From contig CAYPPK010000003.1 in assembly GCA_964412615.1 (NCBI GenBank), positions 1-64,000 on the forward strand: a stretch of DNA of 64,000 bases. The letters run 5' to 3'. Below are positions 29,474 through 37,690 of the stretch, one piece after another. Numbering within the stretch: position 1 is the first letter of the stretch; the number at the start of each line of letters is the position of its first letter. A model generated the notes under the pieces. It was not told the DNA's origin. It saw nothing but the letters and a program-made list of their open reading frames with translations, and ran no database searches. A program made the position numbers and the translations under genes. Origin of the DNA: CAYPPK01 sp964412615 (GTDB lineage: Bacteria > Patescibacteriota > Minisyncoccia > Sungbacterales > HO2-52-23).

Positions 29474-31456
29474 TTACGCCTGGGTATTTCGTAATTCTTC
29501 CACTGCTTCCGCTAAAATCTGGCAGTAAAGATTCAGTCCTACTTTGTTGATAGCTCCGGATTGTTCTTTGCCTAGAATATTGCCGGCTCCGCGAATTTCC
29601 AAATCGCGCAAAGCAATCTGGTAGCCGTCGCCCAATCCGGAATATTCCCGCAAAGCTCCCAACCGTTCTTCGGCCTTGGCAGTTAAATGACGCGGCTTAT
29701 ATAAAAAGTAGGCGAAACCCTGGATTTGACTGCGGCCAATCCGGCCTCTTAACTGATGAGCTTCCGCCAAACCCAGGCGGGTAGCATCGTCTACAATTAA
29801 AGTATTGGCCGAAGAAATATCCAATCCGTTTTCAATAATGGTGGTTGCCAGCAGCATATCTGCTTCTTTATGGCGGAACTTATCCATGGCGCGGATAATT
29901 TCTTTCTCGCGCAGGCGGCCATGGATAACTTCAATGCGCAGACGCTTATTTAGTTTAAGCGAATGCAGTTTTTCTTTAACTTGGCCGATGGTCTCAATCC
30001 GATTGTGTAAAAAATAAATTTGTCCTTGGCGCTGCAATTCAAACTCCAGAGCTGCTTTGATGGTGCGGCGCGCGTAAGGCAGAACAGCCGTAACAATCGG
30101 AACGCGTTCGGGCGGCGGGGAAGCAAGGAGAGAGAGATCGCGCAGTTTGGCTAAAGCCAAAGACAAAGTCCGCGGGATGGGGGTAGCCGAGAGCGAGAGT
30201 ATATCAATTTCGGTGCGCAATTCCTTAAAGCGCTCCTTTTGCTTCACGCCAAAACGCTGCTCCTCGTCAATAATTACCAACCCCAAATTTTTAAAAATTA
30301 AATCTCCGGAAAGAAGGCGGTGAGTGCCGATTAAAATATCAATTTGCCCGGTTTTTAATTTGGGCAAGATTTCTTTAGTTTGAGCGGGCGAGGTAAGGCG
30401 CGAAAGCATGCTGATGCTGATGGGCAGTTTCTGCAATCTTTCCCGAAAAGTTTTTTCATGCTGGGCCGCCAAGATAGTGGTGGGGGATAACAGAACCACT
30501 TGTCTGCCGGAAGTTACGGCGCGCAGGGCAGCACGCAGGGCAATTTCAGTCTTGCCAAAACCTACATCGCCGCAAAGAATGCGGTCCATGGGACGGGAGC
30601 TGGAAAGATCCGCAAAGATTTCTGTTTCTGCTACCAATTGATCTTCGGTTTCGGTATAGGGAAAAGAAGCTCTAACTTCCGTTTCCAAAGCTTGGTCGCC
30701 CGGATAAGGCAGGCGTTGGCTGGCCTGGCGCTTGGCATACAAATTTAATAATTCCCGGGCCAGTTTTTGAGTATCTTCTCGCACCCGGCGTTTGGTTTTT
30801 TGCCAAATGCCTCCGCCCAAACGGTGCAGGCGAGGAATTTCAAAACCAACATAAGGGGTTAGCCGATCTTTTTGGTCGGTTGGCACATATAAGCGATCCG
30901 GCTCTCTGCCGGGCGCGGCGGGCGCGTATTCAATAACATAATGAGAGCTGTTCGCATCATCAGTATATGGCATTCGCGGATTTCGCATTATGGTTTTTCC
31001 GCGGAAAATACCGATTCCGTGATCCGCATGTACGACAAAACTGCCTGGCGACAATTTTTCCAGGGGGAGGGAAGTTATTCTTGGTTTTATTTTAACTTCC
31101 GCCTCAGGGCGGAGTTTGATAAGAGTGATTAAATTGCCGGTAAATTCAATCACGTATGGCTGAGCAAGATTTATCGGCCAAAGTTCAATTAATCCTCCTC
31201 GCACGGCAAACAATCCTTTGCCTAAAACAGTTTGCGCTCGTTCATATCCTAAATTTAGAAGATTTCGCGCTAAAACCGCCGGGCTTACTTTTAAATCCTT
31301 TTCTAAAATCAAAACATTATCTCTCCACCAAGGGTTGGTAAAACGGGCTTTTTTTATGGCCGGCTCATTTTCAGAAAACCACAAATCGCCCCGCTCTAAA
31401 TTTTGGGGGGTTACGGAAGCAATCAGCAATTCTGCCGTTTCTTTCGTTCTTGTCAC
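29474..31456 (-). CDS. mfd: Transcription-repair coupling factor, reduced Mfd
   Basis: Mfd displaces stalled RNA polymerase and recruits nucleotide excision repair. This 660-aa version (E. coli 1148 aa) keeps part of the UvrB-like region (AVRGGLIELWPINLAQPYVI), the CarD-like RNA polymerase-interacting domain (GSFVVHADHGIGIFRG) and both RecG-like translocase lobes (CGDVGFGKTEIALRAA, IIDEEQRFGVKQKERF, SATPIPRTL, QLRGRIGR). It lacks the N-terminal UvrA-binding part and most of the C-terminal D7 domain. The start is GTG 31456, with a TAG three codons upstream in frame, so it is not simply mis-started. A translocase without UvrA recruitment is the likely result. Confidence 0.88.
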   Translation of the reverse strand: MTRTKETAELLIASVTPQNLERGDLWFSENEPAIKKARFTNPWWRDNVLILEKDLKVSPAVLARNLLNLGYERAQTVLGKGLFAVRGGLIELWPINLAQPYVIEFTGNLITLIKLRPEAEVKIKPRITSLPLEKLSPGSFVVHADHGIGIFRGKTIMRNPRMPYTDDANSSHYVIEYAPAAPGREPDRLYVPTDQKDRLTPYVGFEIPRLHRLGGGIWQKTKRRVREDTQKLARELLNLYAKRQASQRLPYPGDQALETEVRASFPYTETEDQLVAETEIFADLSSSRPMDRILCGDVGFGKTEIALRAALRAVTSGRQVVLLSPTTILAAQHEKTFRERLQKLPISISMLSRLTSPAQTKEILPKLKTGQIDILIGTHRLLSGDLIFKNLGLVIIDEEQRFGVKQKERFKELRTEIDILSLSATPIPRTLSLALAKLRDLSLLASPPPERVPIVTAVLPYARRTIKAALEFELQRQGQIYFLHNRIETIGQVKEKLHSLKLNKRLRIEVIHGRLREKEIIRAMDKFRHKEADMLLATTIIENGLDISSANTLIVDDATRLGLAEAHQLRGRIGRSQIQGFAYFLYKPRHLTAKAEERLGALREYSGLGDGYQIALRDLEIRGAGNILGKEQSGAINKVGLNLYCQILAEAVEELRNTQA

Positions 31457-31522
31457 GACTGACTAAAATATATCACAAAATTTATAGCAAGTAAATTAAA
31501 TACCGCTGGGCGAGCCAGACGG

Positions 31523-31828
31523 TTATTTCTCGGGAGGCAGAAGGGGACTTCCGTAACTTGCCGTCAAAATTAAGCGCGATTCTCCCTCGCGCAGGACTCT
31601 CATCATGCTGCCGCCGCAAACAACAGGTTGCTGTGGCCGCAGGGAGTTAACCTGCTCCAGAAGGTAAAGCAAGAATTCTTGCGCTTCTTTCAATCTTCTT
31701 TCAGAAATTTTCTTTCCCGCGGTAGCATCGCAAAGCGTTCTCACAACTCTCATAACCCCCTTTTTGTCCTTAAACATCTTAGATATCACCGGGTGCGACA
31801 ACAGCTGCAAAATCGTTGCCCTGTCCAT
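31523..31828 (-). CDS. Hypothetical protein, 101 aa
   Basis: Unrecognised. The start ATG 31828 is chosen because AGGAGG lies 7 nt upstream. The product is helical in its first 60 residues (ILQLLSHPVISKMFKDKKGV, then a charged helix EAQEFLLYLLEQVN) and ends in a short beta-like tail. No membrane helix. It lies alone between pth and mfd on the minus strand. The strong ribosome binding site argues it is real. Confidence 0.6.
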   Translation of the reverse strand: MDRATILQLLSHPVISKMFKDKKGVMRVVRTLCDATAGKKISERRLKEAQEFLLYLLEQVNSLRPQQPVVCGGSMMRVLREGESRLILTASYGSPLLPPEK

Positions 31829-31898
31829 CACGATTCCTCCTTCTTGTGCCACTATGAATCTATCATTTTACTAGGGCTCTGTCAAGGTGTAATGCGTT

Positions 31899-32471
31899 TT
31901 ATGAGTTGTAACTATTCATCGCTTTCTCCGGCCCGTCAGTAGCGGCTACTTCAATGGCTACTATTGTTTTTTTCACAATTTTTTTGGCTAGTTTAAATTC
32001 GTCTGGGATAAATTTTTTTAAGACCAGGTTTTCCGCCGGTATCCGCCGGCTGGCGGACTGTCTGCCCGCTATGCCTAGGCGAAACCTCCAAAAATCGCGG
32101 GTTTTCAAAGCGCGGATAACTGATTCTACTCCTTTGTGCCCGGCTGAATGTTTGCCAAAGGAAAGCTTGGCGCGCCCGAGCGGAAGGTCGGCATCATCAT
32201 GAATTAAAAATATTTCTTTGGGCTTTACTTTAAAAAAACGGGCAGCAGGAGCTACGGCCGCTCCGGATTTATTCATAAAAGTGTTGGGCAGCAATAAAAC
32301 AGCTTTGGCTTTGCCGATTTTAATTTCACAAACTTCAGCCTTCCATTTTTTTTCCAGGTGAAATTCTTTTTCTTGGGTCTTGGCCAAAGCCAAGACCGTT
32401 TCCCGGCCTAAATTGTGCCGAGTTTCCTCGTATTGCTCTCCGGGATTTCCCAAGCCGGCGATAATAAGCAT
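31899..32471 (-). CDS. pth: Peptidyl-tRNA hydrolase
   Basis: A 190-aa Pth that releases peptides from prematurely dropped peptidyl-tRNA. The start at 32471 gives the family N-terminus MLIIAGLGNPG; upstream in-frame codons run into the 124-bp element and are not part of the protein. The catalytic His is in TRHNLG, and Asp in LIHDDADLPLG. At the position of E. coli Asn114 (GGHNG) this protein has Lys (AGHKGVESVI), a substitution to note in a tRNA-binding residue. Divergent from lepB. Confidence 0.92.
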   Translation of the reverse strand: MLIIAGLGNPGEQYEETRHNLGRETVLALAKTQEKEFHLEKKWKAEVCEIKIGKAKAVLLLPNTFMNKSGAAVAPAARFFKVKPKEIFLIHDDADLPLGRAKLSFGKHSAGHKGVESVIRALKTRDFWRFRLGIAGRQSASRRIPAENLVLKKFIPDEFKLAKKIVKKTIVAIEVAATDGPEKAMNSYNS

Positions 32472-32555
32472 ATTTATATGATGCCCAGAATCTTGCTTAA
32501 ATAGCAATTCAGCATTGCCAAGATGCCAAATTGCGGCTATAATGCGGGAATGAAT

Positions 32556-32679
32556 CCCACCCATAACTTGCCCTAAGTTATAAGTGGGTATTTTCAGTAA
32601 TAATAATAAAAATCAATTAACCTAGAATTTGCATCGGGTCAGAGGGCAAGAGCTCTTTGAGGTGCAAGTTGTGTGTGGG
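32556..32679 (+). mobile_element. 124-bp MITE-like element upstream of lepB
   Basis: The ends CCCACCCATAACTTGC (32556-) and GCAAGTTGTGTGTGGG (to 32679) are inverted repeats with two mismatches in 16. Both sides carry a perfect direct repeat ATGAAT (32550-32555 and 32680-32685). The right ATGAAT is the start codon region of lepB. An extra inverted copy of the end, AAGTTATAAGTGGG (32575-32588), forms a small hairpin with the left end. No gene inside. The size is identical to the element at 57651. Confidence 0.75.
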
Positions 32680-33225
32680 ATGAATGAAGAAAAAAAAGGC
32701 GGTTGGTGGGAACTAGTTAAGATTGTTGGCGTATCTTTACTTATTGCTTTTTCGGTCCGCTATTTTATCGCTCAGCCTTTTATCGTTCGCGGCGCTTCCA
32801 TGGAACCTAATTTTGAAGACCGCGAATATTTAGTAATTGATGAACTCTCTTTTTATTTGCGCCAGCCGGAAAGAGGAGAAGTGCTGGTATTTCGTTATCC
32901 CCGTGATCCGCGGCAATTTTTTATAAAACGGGTTATTGGTCTGCCAGGGGAAAAGGTAGAAGTTAAAAATGGCCGAATCAAGATTTATAATGATGCTTAT
33001 CCGCAAGGTTTCTTGCTGGAAGAAAATTATTTGGATCCTCCCGGCCGACCTACTCATCCTAATCTTTCTTTAACTTTAGGTTCGGAGGAATATTTTATGC
33101 TGGGGGATAACCGAGATTTTAGTTCTGATTCACGAGTCTGGGGTCCCCTGCAGCGAAAATATATAGTAGGCAGAGTGCTGTTTCGCGCTTGGCCCCCTAA
33201 TAAACTGGGTCTGGTAAGCGAATAA
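32680..33225 (+). CDS. lepB: Signal peptidase I
   Basis: Membrane-bound Ser/Lys protease that removes signal peptides outside the membrane. The 181-aa protein has one N-terminal membrane helix (residues ~12-30), catalytic Ser40 in RGASMEPNF, the catalytic Lys83 in FFIKRVIGLPGE, and box E in LGDNRDFSSDSRVWG. I start at ATG 32680, whose ATGAAT forms the right flank of the 124-bp element; a GTG 9 nt upstream within the inverted repeat is also in frame. The promoter must lie in or beyond the inserted element. Secure identification. Confidence 0.94.
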   Translation: MNEEKKGGWWELVKIVGVSLLIAFSVRYFIAQPFIVRGASMEPNFEDREYLVIDELSFYLRQPERGEVLVFRYPRDPRQFFIKRVIGLPGEKVEVKNGRIKIYNDAYPQGFLLEENYLDPPGRPTHPNLSLTLGSEEYFMLGDNRDFSSDSRVWGPLQRKYIVGRVLFRAWPPNKLGLVSE

Positions 33226-33229
33226 ATTT

Positions 33230-34558
33230 ATGTCCAAACCCAAAACCAATACGCATGATTTTCTTAACCGTTTTGATCGGCTTCCTGCCCAAGAGCGCTT
33301 TGTTTTGAAAGTTAAAGAAGCCTTTTCGGGGTTAGCGGCATTTTATGGATTTGAACCTATCCGTACTTCTCTTTTTGAAGATCCTCGGTTGTTTAGCGGT
33401 TTGCAAAAAGCAGGCCTATTAGAAGAGCGTTCTCCGATTATCTGCAAAACTTCATTTGGATTTGATTTGGCTTTGCGGCCTTCCGGCGTTCTAGAAATAT
33501 TTCGGGCCTACAATGCCCACCGCATGAATGATCTTCCTCATCCGCTCAAGTTTCTATTTGAGGGAGAAAGTTTTTTTACGGCGGCGCGCGGCTCGGCCAA
33601 GCATTTACAATCTGTGTATGAATTGGGTTTATGCATGATAGGCGAGGAAGGGCCGATCGCTGAAGCCGAAATTATCCAAGTGCTGTGGAAATCATTGGAA
33701 AAAGCCGGGGTGGATGCTTCTTTGCTTAACGCGCGCATTAATGCTACCGCCTGCAATGAATGCCGAAATTCTTTCCGTACCCCACTTTTGGCTTTCTTGC
33801 GTCCGCGCTTTTATCGCCTTTGCAAAGAATGCCGCCGCCAGCTAAAACGCAATCCTACCCGAGTTTTTAACTGCAAAGAAGAACAATGCCGAGGCATAAG
33901 CCAAAATGCACCTCAAGTATTGGATTATTTATGTGAAATATGCAAAAGACATTTGCGCGGGGTGTTGGAGTTTTTGGATGAGATGAAAATTTCCTATTTC
34001 CTGGATCCCAAATTTTTCCGGGAGGGATCATTTTTCAGCACTTTAATTTTTGAGGTAGCTCTTACTATGCCGGCCAAAGTCGTGGCGGAAGAAACTGCCG
34101 GGGCGCCCAAACCGGAAAACGAGACAGTTACTTTAGCCGAAGGTGGCCGCATGTCTAAAGCAGGAGAATTAGTGGCAGGCAAAAGGCTGGATGTGGCTTG
34201 CGGGATTATGGCTTTGGAAACCGTAGAAGGAATTTTGAAGGGCAGAGAAAAACCTGGCGGATCAGAGAGACCCCGCGTTTTTTTGGCTCAGCTTGGAGAA
34301 TTGGCTAAGAGAAAAAGCTTGGGACTATTGGAAGCCTTGCGCGCCGGAGGAATTTCCGTGCAAGAATCTTTAGGTCGGGATTCAGTCAAGTCTCAACTTA
34401 AAGTTGCCGAGCGTATCGGCGCGGAGATGGCCCTCATTCTAGGTCAGAAAGAAGCCCTGGATACTACTATTATTGTAAGAGAATTAAATTCCGGGATTCA
34501 GGAAACCATACCGCAAGATAAATTGGTGGAATTTTTGAAAAGAAGGTTAAAAAAATAA
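33230..34558 (+). CDS. HisRS-like protein with eroded catalytic motifs
   Basis: A 442-aa protein with the overall plan of histidyl-tRNA synthetase: class II catalytic fold (FEPIRTSLFEDPRLF, LRPSGVLEIFRAY, IGEEGPIAEAEIIQV), a cysteine-rich middle (CNECR, CKECRRQ, CKEEQCRG, CEICKRH) and a C-terminal anticodon-binding-like domain (RVFLAQLGELAKRKSLGLLE). Signature residues seem lost: the motif 2 FR-E loop reads FEGESFFTAARGS, the histidine-binding LVRGLDYY segment reads LDPKFFREGSFF, and the GRYD segment is GGRMSKAG. It may be a HisZ-like regulator or a paralogue with another task; a divergent active enzyme is possible. It is followed closely by a HIT gene. Confidence 0.7.
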   Translation: MSKPKTNTHDFLNRFDRLPAQERFVLKVKEAFSGLAAFYGFEPIRTSLFEDPRLFSGLQKAGLLEERSPIICKTSFGFDLALRPSGVLEIFRAYNAHRMNDLPHPLKFLFEGESFFTAARGSAKHLQSVYELGLCMIGEEGPIAEAEIIQVLWKSLEKAGVDASLLNARINATACNECRNSFRTPLLAFLRPRFYRLCKECRRQLKRNPTRVFNCKEEQCRGISQNAPQVLDYLCEICKRHLRGVLEFLDEMKISYFLDPKFFREGSFFSTLIFEVALTMPAKVVAEETAGAPKPENETVTLAEGGRMSKAGELVAGKRLDVACGIMALETVEGILKGREKPGGSERPRVFLAQLGELAKRKSLGLLEALRAGGISVQESLGRDSVKSQLKVAERIGAEMALILGQKEALDTTIIVRELNSGIQETIPQDKLVEFLKRRLKK

Positions 34559-34570
34559 CTTTTGACGAAT

Positions 34571-34903
34571 ATGGCAGATTGCCTATTTTGCAAAATAGCC
34601 AAAAATGAACTTCCTTCCCAGGTTGTTTTTGAGGATGACGAAGTTAAAGTCTTTAAAGATATTCAACCCAAAGCCCCGGTGCATTTATTGGTAATTCCTA
34701 AAACTCATATTGAATCCGTTGCCCATCTGGAACCTGGACACGAAGCTATAGTTTCCAAAATTATTTATACTGCCAAAAAAATTGCCGAAGACCACGGGTT
34801 GAAGGGATACAGATTGGCTTTTAATGTCGGCCGTGAAGGGGGGCAGGTAATTGATCATTTGCATTTGCATATTTTAGGCGGCTGGCCAGGCGCTATTGAT
34901 TAA
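34571..34903 (+). CDS. HIT-family nucleotide-binding protein (HinT-like)
   Basis: A 110-aa histidine-triad protein that hydrolyses adenosine phosphoramidates and aminoacyl-AMP-like compounds. CLFCKIAKNELPSQVVFEDD is the N-terminal Zn/CxxC and strand region, and the triad is DHLHLHILGG with the catalytic His. The start ATG 34571 gives the canonical MADCLFCKI; an upstream TTG at 34562 is less likely. It lies 12 nt after the HisRS-like gene, an interesting pairing because HinT proteins act on aminoacyl adenylates. Confidence 0.93.
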   Translation: MADCLFCKIAKNELPSQVVFEDDEVKVFKDIQPKAPVHLLVIPKTHIESVAHLEPGHEAIVSKIIYTAKKIAEDHGLKGYRLAFNVGREGGQVIDHLHLHILGGWPGAID

Positions 34904-34948
34904 TTTATGAAGATACGGTAAACTCCAGGACGTAAGTTAAATTAAAAA

Positions 34949-35035
34949 ATGATGAAATTTACAAAAATTCAGTGGTTGCAGCTTTTCTTGGCCTATATGT
35001 CTACTTATTTAAGTCTTTCCATTTGGATTAGCTAA
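34949..35035 (+). CDS. Possible 28-aa membrane peptide
   Basis: A short frame ATG...TAA between the HIT gene and rpsU that would make a hydrophobic, aromatic-rich peptide (IQWLQLFLAYMSTYLSLSIW). No clear ribosome binding site. It ends 9 nt before rpsU. It may be a leader peptide, a small membrane protein, or chance. Confidence 0.25.
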   Translation: MMKFTKIQWLQLFLAYMSTYLSLSIWIS

Positions 35036-35044
35036 AGAGCAAGT

Positions 35045-35272
35045 ATGGTTGAAGTAAGAAGAAGAGAAAATGAGACTACCGGAGCCATGCTCCGCCGCTT
35101 CACCCGCCGGGTTCAGCAGTCGGGGATTTTGATTCGCGCCCGCAAAATGCGTTTTTATGAACCAAAATCCACTAAACGAGCAGTACGGGAAAAGGCCTTG
35201 CGTCGGATTCAAGTCAAAAAAGAACGCGAACGTCTGGAAAAATTAGGTAAATTGCCTTTGGACGAAAAATAA
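35045..35272 (+). CDS. rpsU: Ribosomal protein bS21
   Basis: A 75-aa small-subunit protein near the anti-Shine-Dalgarno end of 16S rRNA. VEVRRRENETTGAMLRRF and the basic FYEPKSTKRAVREKALRR stretch match bS21. The C-terminal tail is slightly longer and acidic (LGKLPLDEK). A terminator follows, then yqeY, the order often seen in bacteria (rpsU-yqeY). Confidence 0.95.
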   Translation: MVEVRRRENETTGAMLRRFTRRVQQSGILIRARKMRFYEPKSTKRAVREKALRRIQVKKERERLEKLGKLPLDEK

Positions 35273-35290
35273 TCTGGCGCAGGCAAGCTA

Positions 35291-35321
35291 AACCGCCTAT
35301 TAAACCGGGCGGCTTTTTTTT
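35291..35321 (+). terminator. Terminator after rpsU
   Basis: CCGCC/GGCGG stem with an A-rich loop followed by CTTTTTTTT, 18 nt past the stop. Confidence 0.8.
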
Positions 35322-35354
35322 GACTTTTATTAAAATTTCTGCTAGAAAAGTGAC

Positions 35355-35813
35355 ATGACAATCAAGGAAAAAGTTCAGGCAGACACCAAGGAAGCCATGC
35401 GAGCCAAAGACGAATTGCGGCTTTCAGTATTGCGTCTGCTTTCGGCTGCGATCCAGAACCGAGAGATTGAAAAGAGGACCAAAGGAGGAGGCGAACTTGC
35501 GGACGACGAGGTTTTGGCCACCATCCGTTCGGAAGTAAAAAAGCGCAAAGACGCAATAGAGCAATTTTTAAAAGGAAGCCGGGAAGATTTAGCAGCCAAA
35601 GAAACCGCGGAACTCGGCATCTTAGAGAAATATTTGCCGGCAGAACTTTCCGGAGCAGATGTTGAAAAAATCGTAAAAGAAACAGTAAATAGCATGGGCG
35701 AAGTTACCAGCAAGGATTTTGGCCGGGTGATGGGCGAGGTAATGAAAAAAATAAAAGGGCAAGCATCCGGGGAAAGAGTTACGCAAGCAGTGAAGAAGAT
35801 ACTTGAGTCATGA
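35355..35813 (+). CDS. yqeY: GatB/YqeY domain protein
   Basis: A 152-aa YqeY protein, homologous to the C-terminal tRNA-binding domain of GatB. The visible features are KEAMRAKDELRLSVLRLLSA, KRKDAIEQFLKGSREDLA and EKYLPAELS, and the C-terminal MGEVMKKIKGQASGERV segment. It is thought to act in tRNA-dependent amidation or tRNA binding, but its exact role is not settled. It overlaps ybeY by 4 nt (ATGA). Confidence 0.93.
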   Translation: MTIKEKVQADTKEAMRAKDELRLSVLRLLSAAIQNREIEKRTKGGGELADDEVLATIRSEVKKRKDAIEQFLKGSREDLAAKETAELGILEKYLPAELSGADVEKIVKETVNSMGEVTSKDFGRVMGEVMKKIKGQASGERVTQAVKKILES

Positions 35814-36181
35814 AAAATATTGTCAGCAGGGTCCGGAAGTTTCTGCCCAAAAATTTGCAAAAAAAATTGCCCAGAGAGCTCAAGGTTGTGCCCGTTCCGG
35901 CCGCCATGGCAAAAAAATTGAATTTTCAGTTCCGCCGGAAAAATCATCCGACTAATGTTCTTTCTTTTCGGTACGATAACAATTATGGCGAAATTTTAGT
36001 GTGTCCCGCCGTCATCCGGCAAGAGAGCAAAGCGGCCCGGCATACTTATATTTTTCAGATGACATGGATGATTTTGCATGGTATGTTACATTTAGCCGAA
36101 ATGCATCACGAGAAATCGGAACTTACCGCTGCCAAAGTTAAAAAATTGGAGGAGAAAATACTGGCCAGAATTTTTAAATAA
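35810..36181 (+). CDS. ybeY: rRNA maturation endoribonuclease YbeY
   Basis: A 123-aa metal-dependent RNase for 16S rRNA 3'-end maturation and ribosome quality control. The zinc site is seen in ILHGMLHLAEMHHEKS, with three His in the spacing HxxxHxxxxxH as in the family (HGxLHLxGYDH), and the NVLSFRYD motif precedes it. Slightly shorter than E. coli YbeY (155 aa). It overlaps yqeY, so both are co-transcribed, and ftsA follows after 11 nt. Confidence 0.92.
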   Translation: MKNIVSRVRKFLPKNLQKKLPRELKVVPVPAAMAKKLNFQFRRKNHPTNVLSFRYDNNYGEILVCPAVIRQESKAARHTYIFQMTWMILHGMLHLAEMHHEKSELTAAKVKKLEEKILARIFK

Positions 36182-36192
36182 TTTTAAATTTT

Positions 36193-37428
36193 GTGTCTCG
36201 TAATATCTTAACCGCTCTAGATATTGGCACCTCCACGGTGCAAGCCGTGATTGCCGAAGAAAAAAGAGGAGAAGGGCTCCGTATTTTAGGGATGGGAATT
36301 GCGCCTTCCGCGGGGGTAAGGCGCGGTTTAATAGTGGATTTGGAAGAAGCAAGCAACTCCATTCGCGAGGCTCTGGAAGAGGCGCAGCGCGCGGCAGGCT
36401 GCCAGGTGCGTTCAGCGTGGGTAGGAGTGGGCGGAGCGCATATTTCGGTTTCTTCTTCACGGGGGGTGGTGGCCGTATCGCGAGCCGATGGAGAAATATC
36501 TCCCGAAGACGTGCGCCGGGCCATCAATGCGGCTGAAAGTTTTATTTCTAAAAATCCCAACAAAGAAATACTACATGTAATCCCCAAAGATTATAAGGTG
36601 GATCACGAGCTGGGTATCAAGGATCCGGTAGGCATGCACGGAGTACGTCTGGAAGTTGATACTTTAATAGTGGAATGTTCTGCTCCTTATTTAAAAAATC
36701 TAATTAAATGCGTGGAAGGAGCGGGAGTAAAAGTAGAAGATTATGTTTTTAGTCCGTTGGCTGCTGCGGAAGCGGTTTTAACCAAACGGCAAAAAGAACT
36801 CGGAGTAATGCTGGTTGATATCGGCGGCGGCACGGCTAATTTTATTGTTTATGAAGAAGGGGCGCCCATTCATGCCGGGGTTATTCCTATAGGAGGGAAT
36901 CATATAACCAATGACGTTGCTATTGGATTTAGAACTCAGGTAGATATTGCTGAGCGAATAAAGCTGGCACATGGTTTTTGTTTGCCCGCGGACCTGCCTA
37001 AACGGGGGGACAATATCAGATTGGCCGAATACGTACCTGAAGATACCGGCGCTTATTCCAAAAAAGAGTTGGCGGAAATTATTGAAGCAAGATTGCGGGA
37101 TATTTTTGAACTTTTGCAAAAAGAATTAAAAAAAGTAGACCGGGTGCAATTGCTGCCAGCCGGGGTGATTTTAGTGGGGGGGTCATCTTTAGTACCGGGC
37201 TTGCTGGATCTTGCTAAGCAAGAAATTAAATTGCCAGTTGAGTTTGGGCATCCACAATTATTGGAAGGGACAGATGACAGCGTGCAACTTTCTTTAGCAC
37301 CGGTTCTGGGAATTCTGCAATGGGCCTATTTGCGAACAGTTGAACAAAAAGATTCTTGGGGCGGAGGACGTATGCCAAGGCTGGCTAAAAGTACTTGGCT
37401 AAGATGGCTGCAATCGCTTCTACCCTAA
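36193..37428 (+). CDS. ftsA: Cell division protein FtsA
   Basis: Actin-like protein that anchors FtsZ to the membrane. The 411-aa protein starts at GTG. Phosphate 1 loop is LTALDIGTSTVQAVI, the SHS2/1C domain follows (GVRRGLIVDLEEAS), and the phosphate 2 loop is MLVDIGGGTANFIVYEEG. The adenosine motif is ILVGGSSLVPGLLDLA. A C-terminal amphipathic stretch (WLRWLQSLL) is probably the membrane-targeting helix. A terminator separates it from ftsZ, so ftsZ has its own promoter. Confidence 0.96.
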   Translation: MSRNILTALDIGTSTVQAVIAEEKRGEGLRILGMGIAPSAGVRRGLIVDLEEASNSIREALEEAQRAAGCQVRSAWVGVGGAHISVSSSRGVVAVSRADGEISPEDVRRAINAAESFISKNPNKEILHVIPKDYKVDHELGIKDPVGMHGVRLEVDTLIVECSAPYLKNLIKCVEGAGVKVEDYVFSPLAAAEAVLTKRQKELGVMLVDIGGGTANFIVYEEGAPIHAGVIPIGGNHITNDVAIGFRTQVDIAERIKLAHGFCLPADLPKRGDNIRLAEYVPEDTGAYSKKELAEIIEARLRDIFELLQKELKKVDRVQLLPAGVILVGGSSLVPGLLDLAKQEIKLPVEFGHPQLLEGTDDSVQLSLAPVLGILQWAYLRTVEQKDSWGGGRMPRLAKSTWLRWLQSLLP

Positions 37429-37440
37429 GGGCTTTGTCCA

Positions 37441-37474
37441 AAAATCGCTCCGCATTTCCGGAGCGATTTTTGGT
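37441..37474 (+). terminator. Terminator after ftsA
   Basis: A 12-bp stem AAAATCGCTCCG/CGGAGCGATTTT with a 6-nt loop and short T-run. Confidence 0.85.
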
Positions 37475-37690
37475 AACAAAACTCGAAATCATAGATTTAG
37501 ACAAAATTGGCAAGCTGTGGGTTTTTTGTTGATAAGCCGGGGAAGGACTAAGGGAAAACTGCTTGCCCGATAATAGTCCTCGCCTATATTTAAATGCAAA
37601 GCCGTCTGGGGCAATAGCTAAGGAGTTGCTGCCGGGCTTGCGTCCTAAAAGACATTATGCTACATATGGAACAAAGTTAGTGCTAAGGAC
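37475..37690 (+). other. Probable ftsZ promoter and structured leader region
   Basis: 216 nt without a gene. AGGACT (37544-37549) and AGTCCT (37575-37580) can close a stem around a short loop, and GCAATAGC...GTTGC near 37611-37640 may form another. No clear -10/-35 pair was recognised. It may hold a regulatory leader, but this is weak. Confidence 0.35.
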
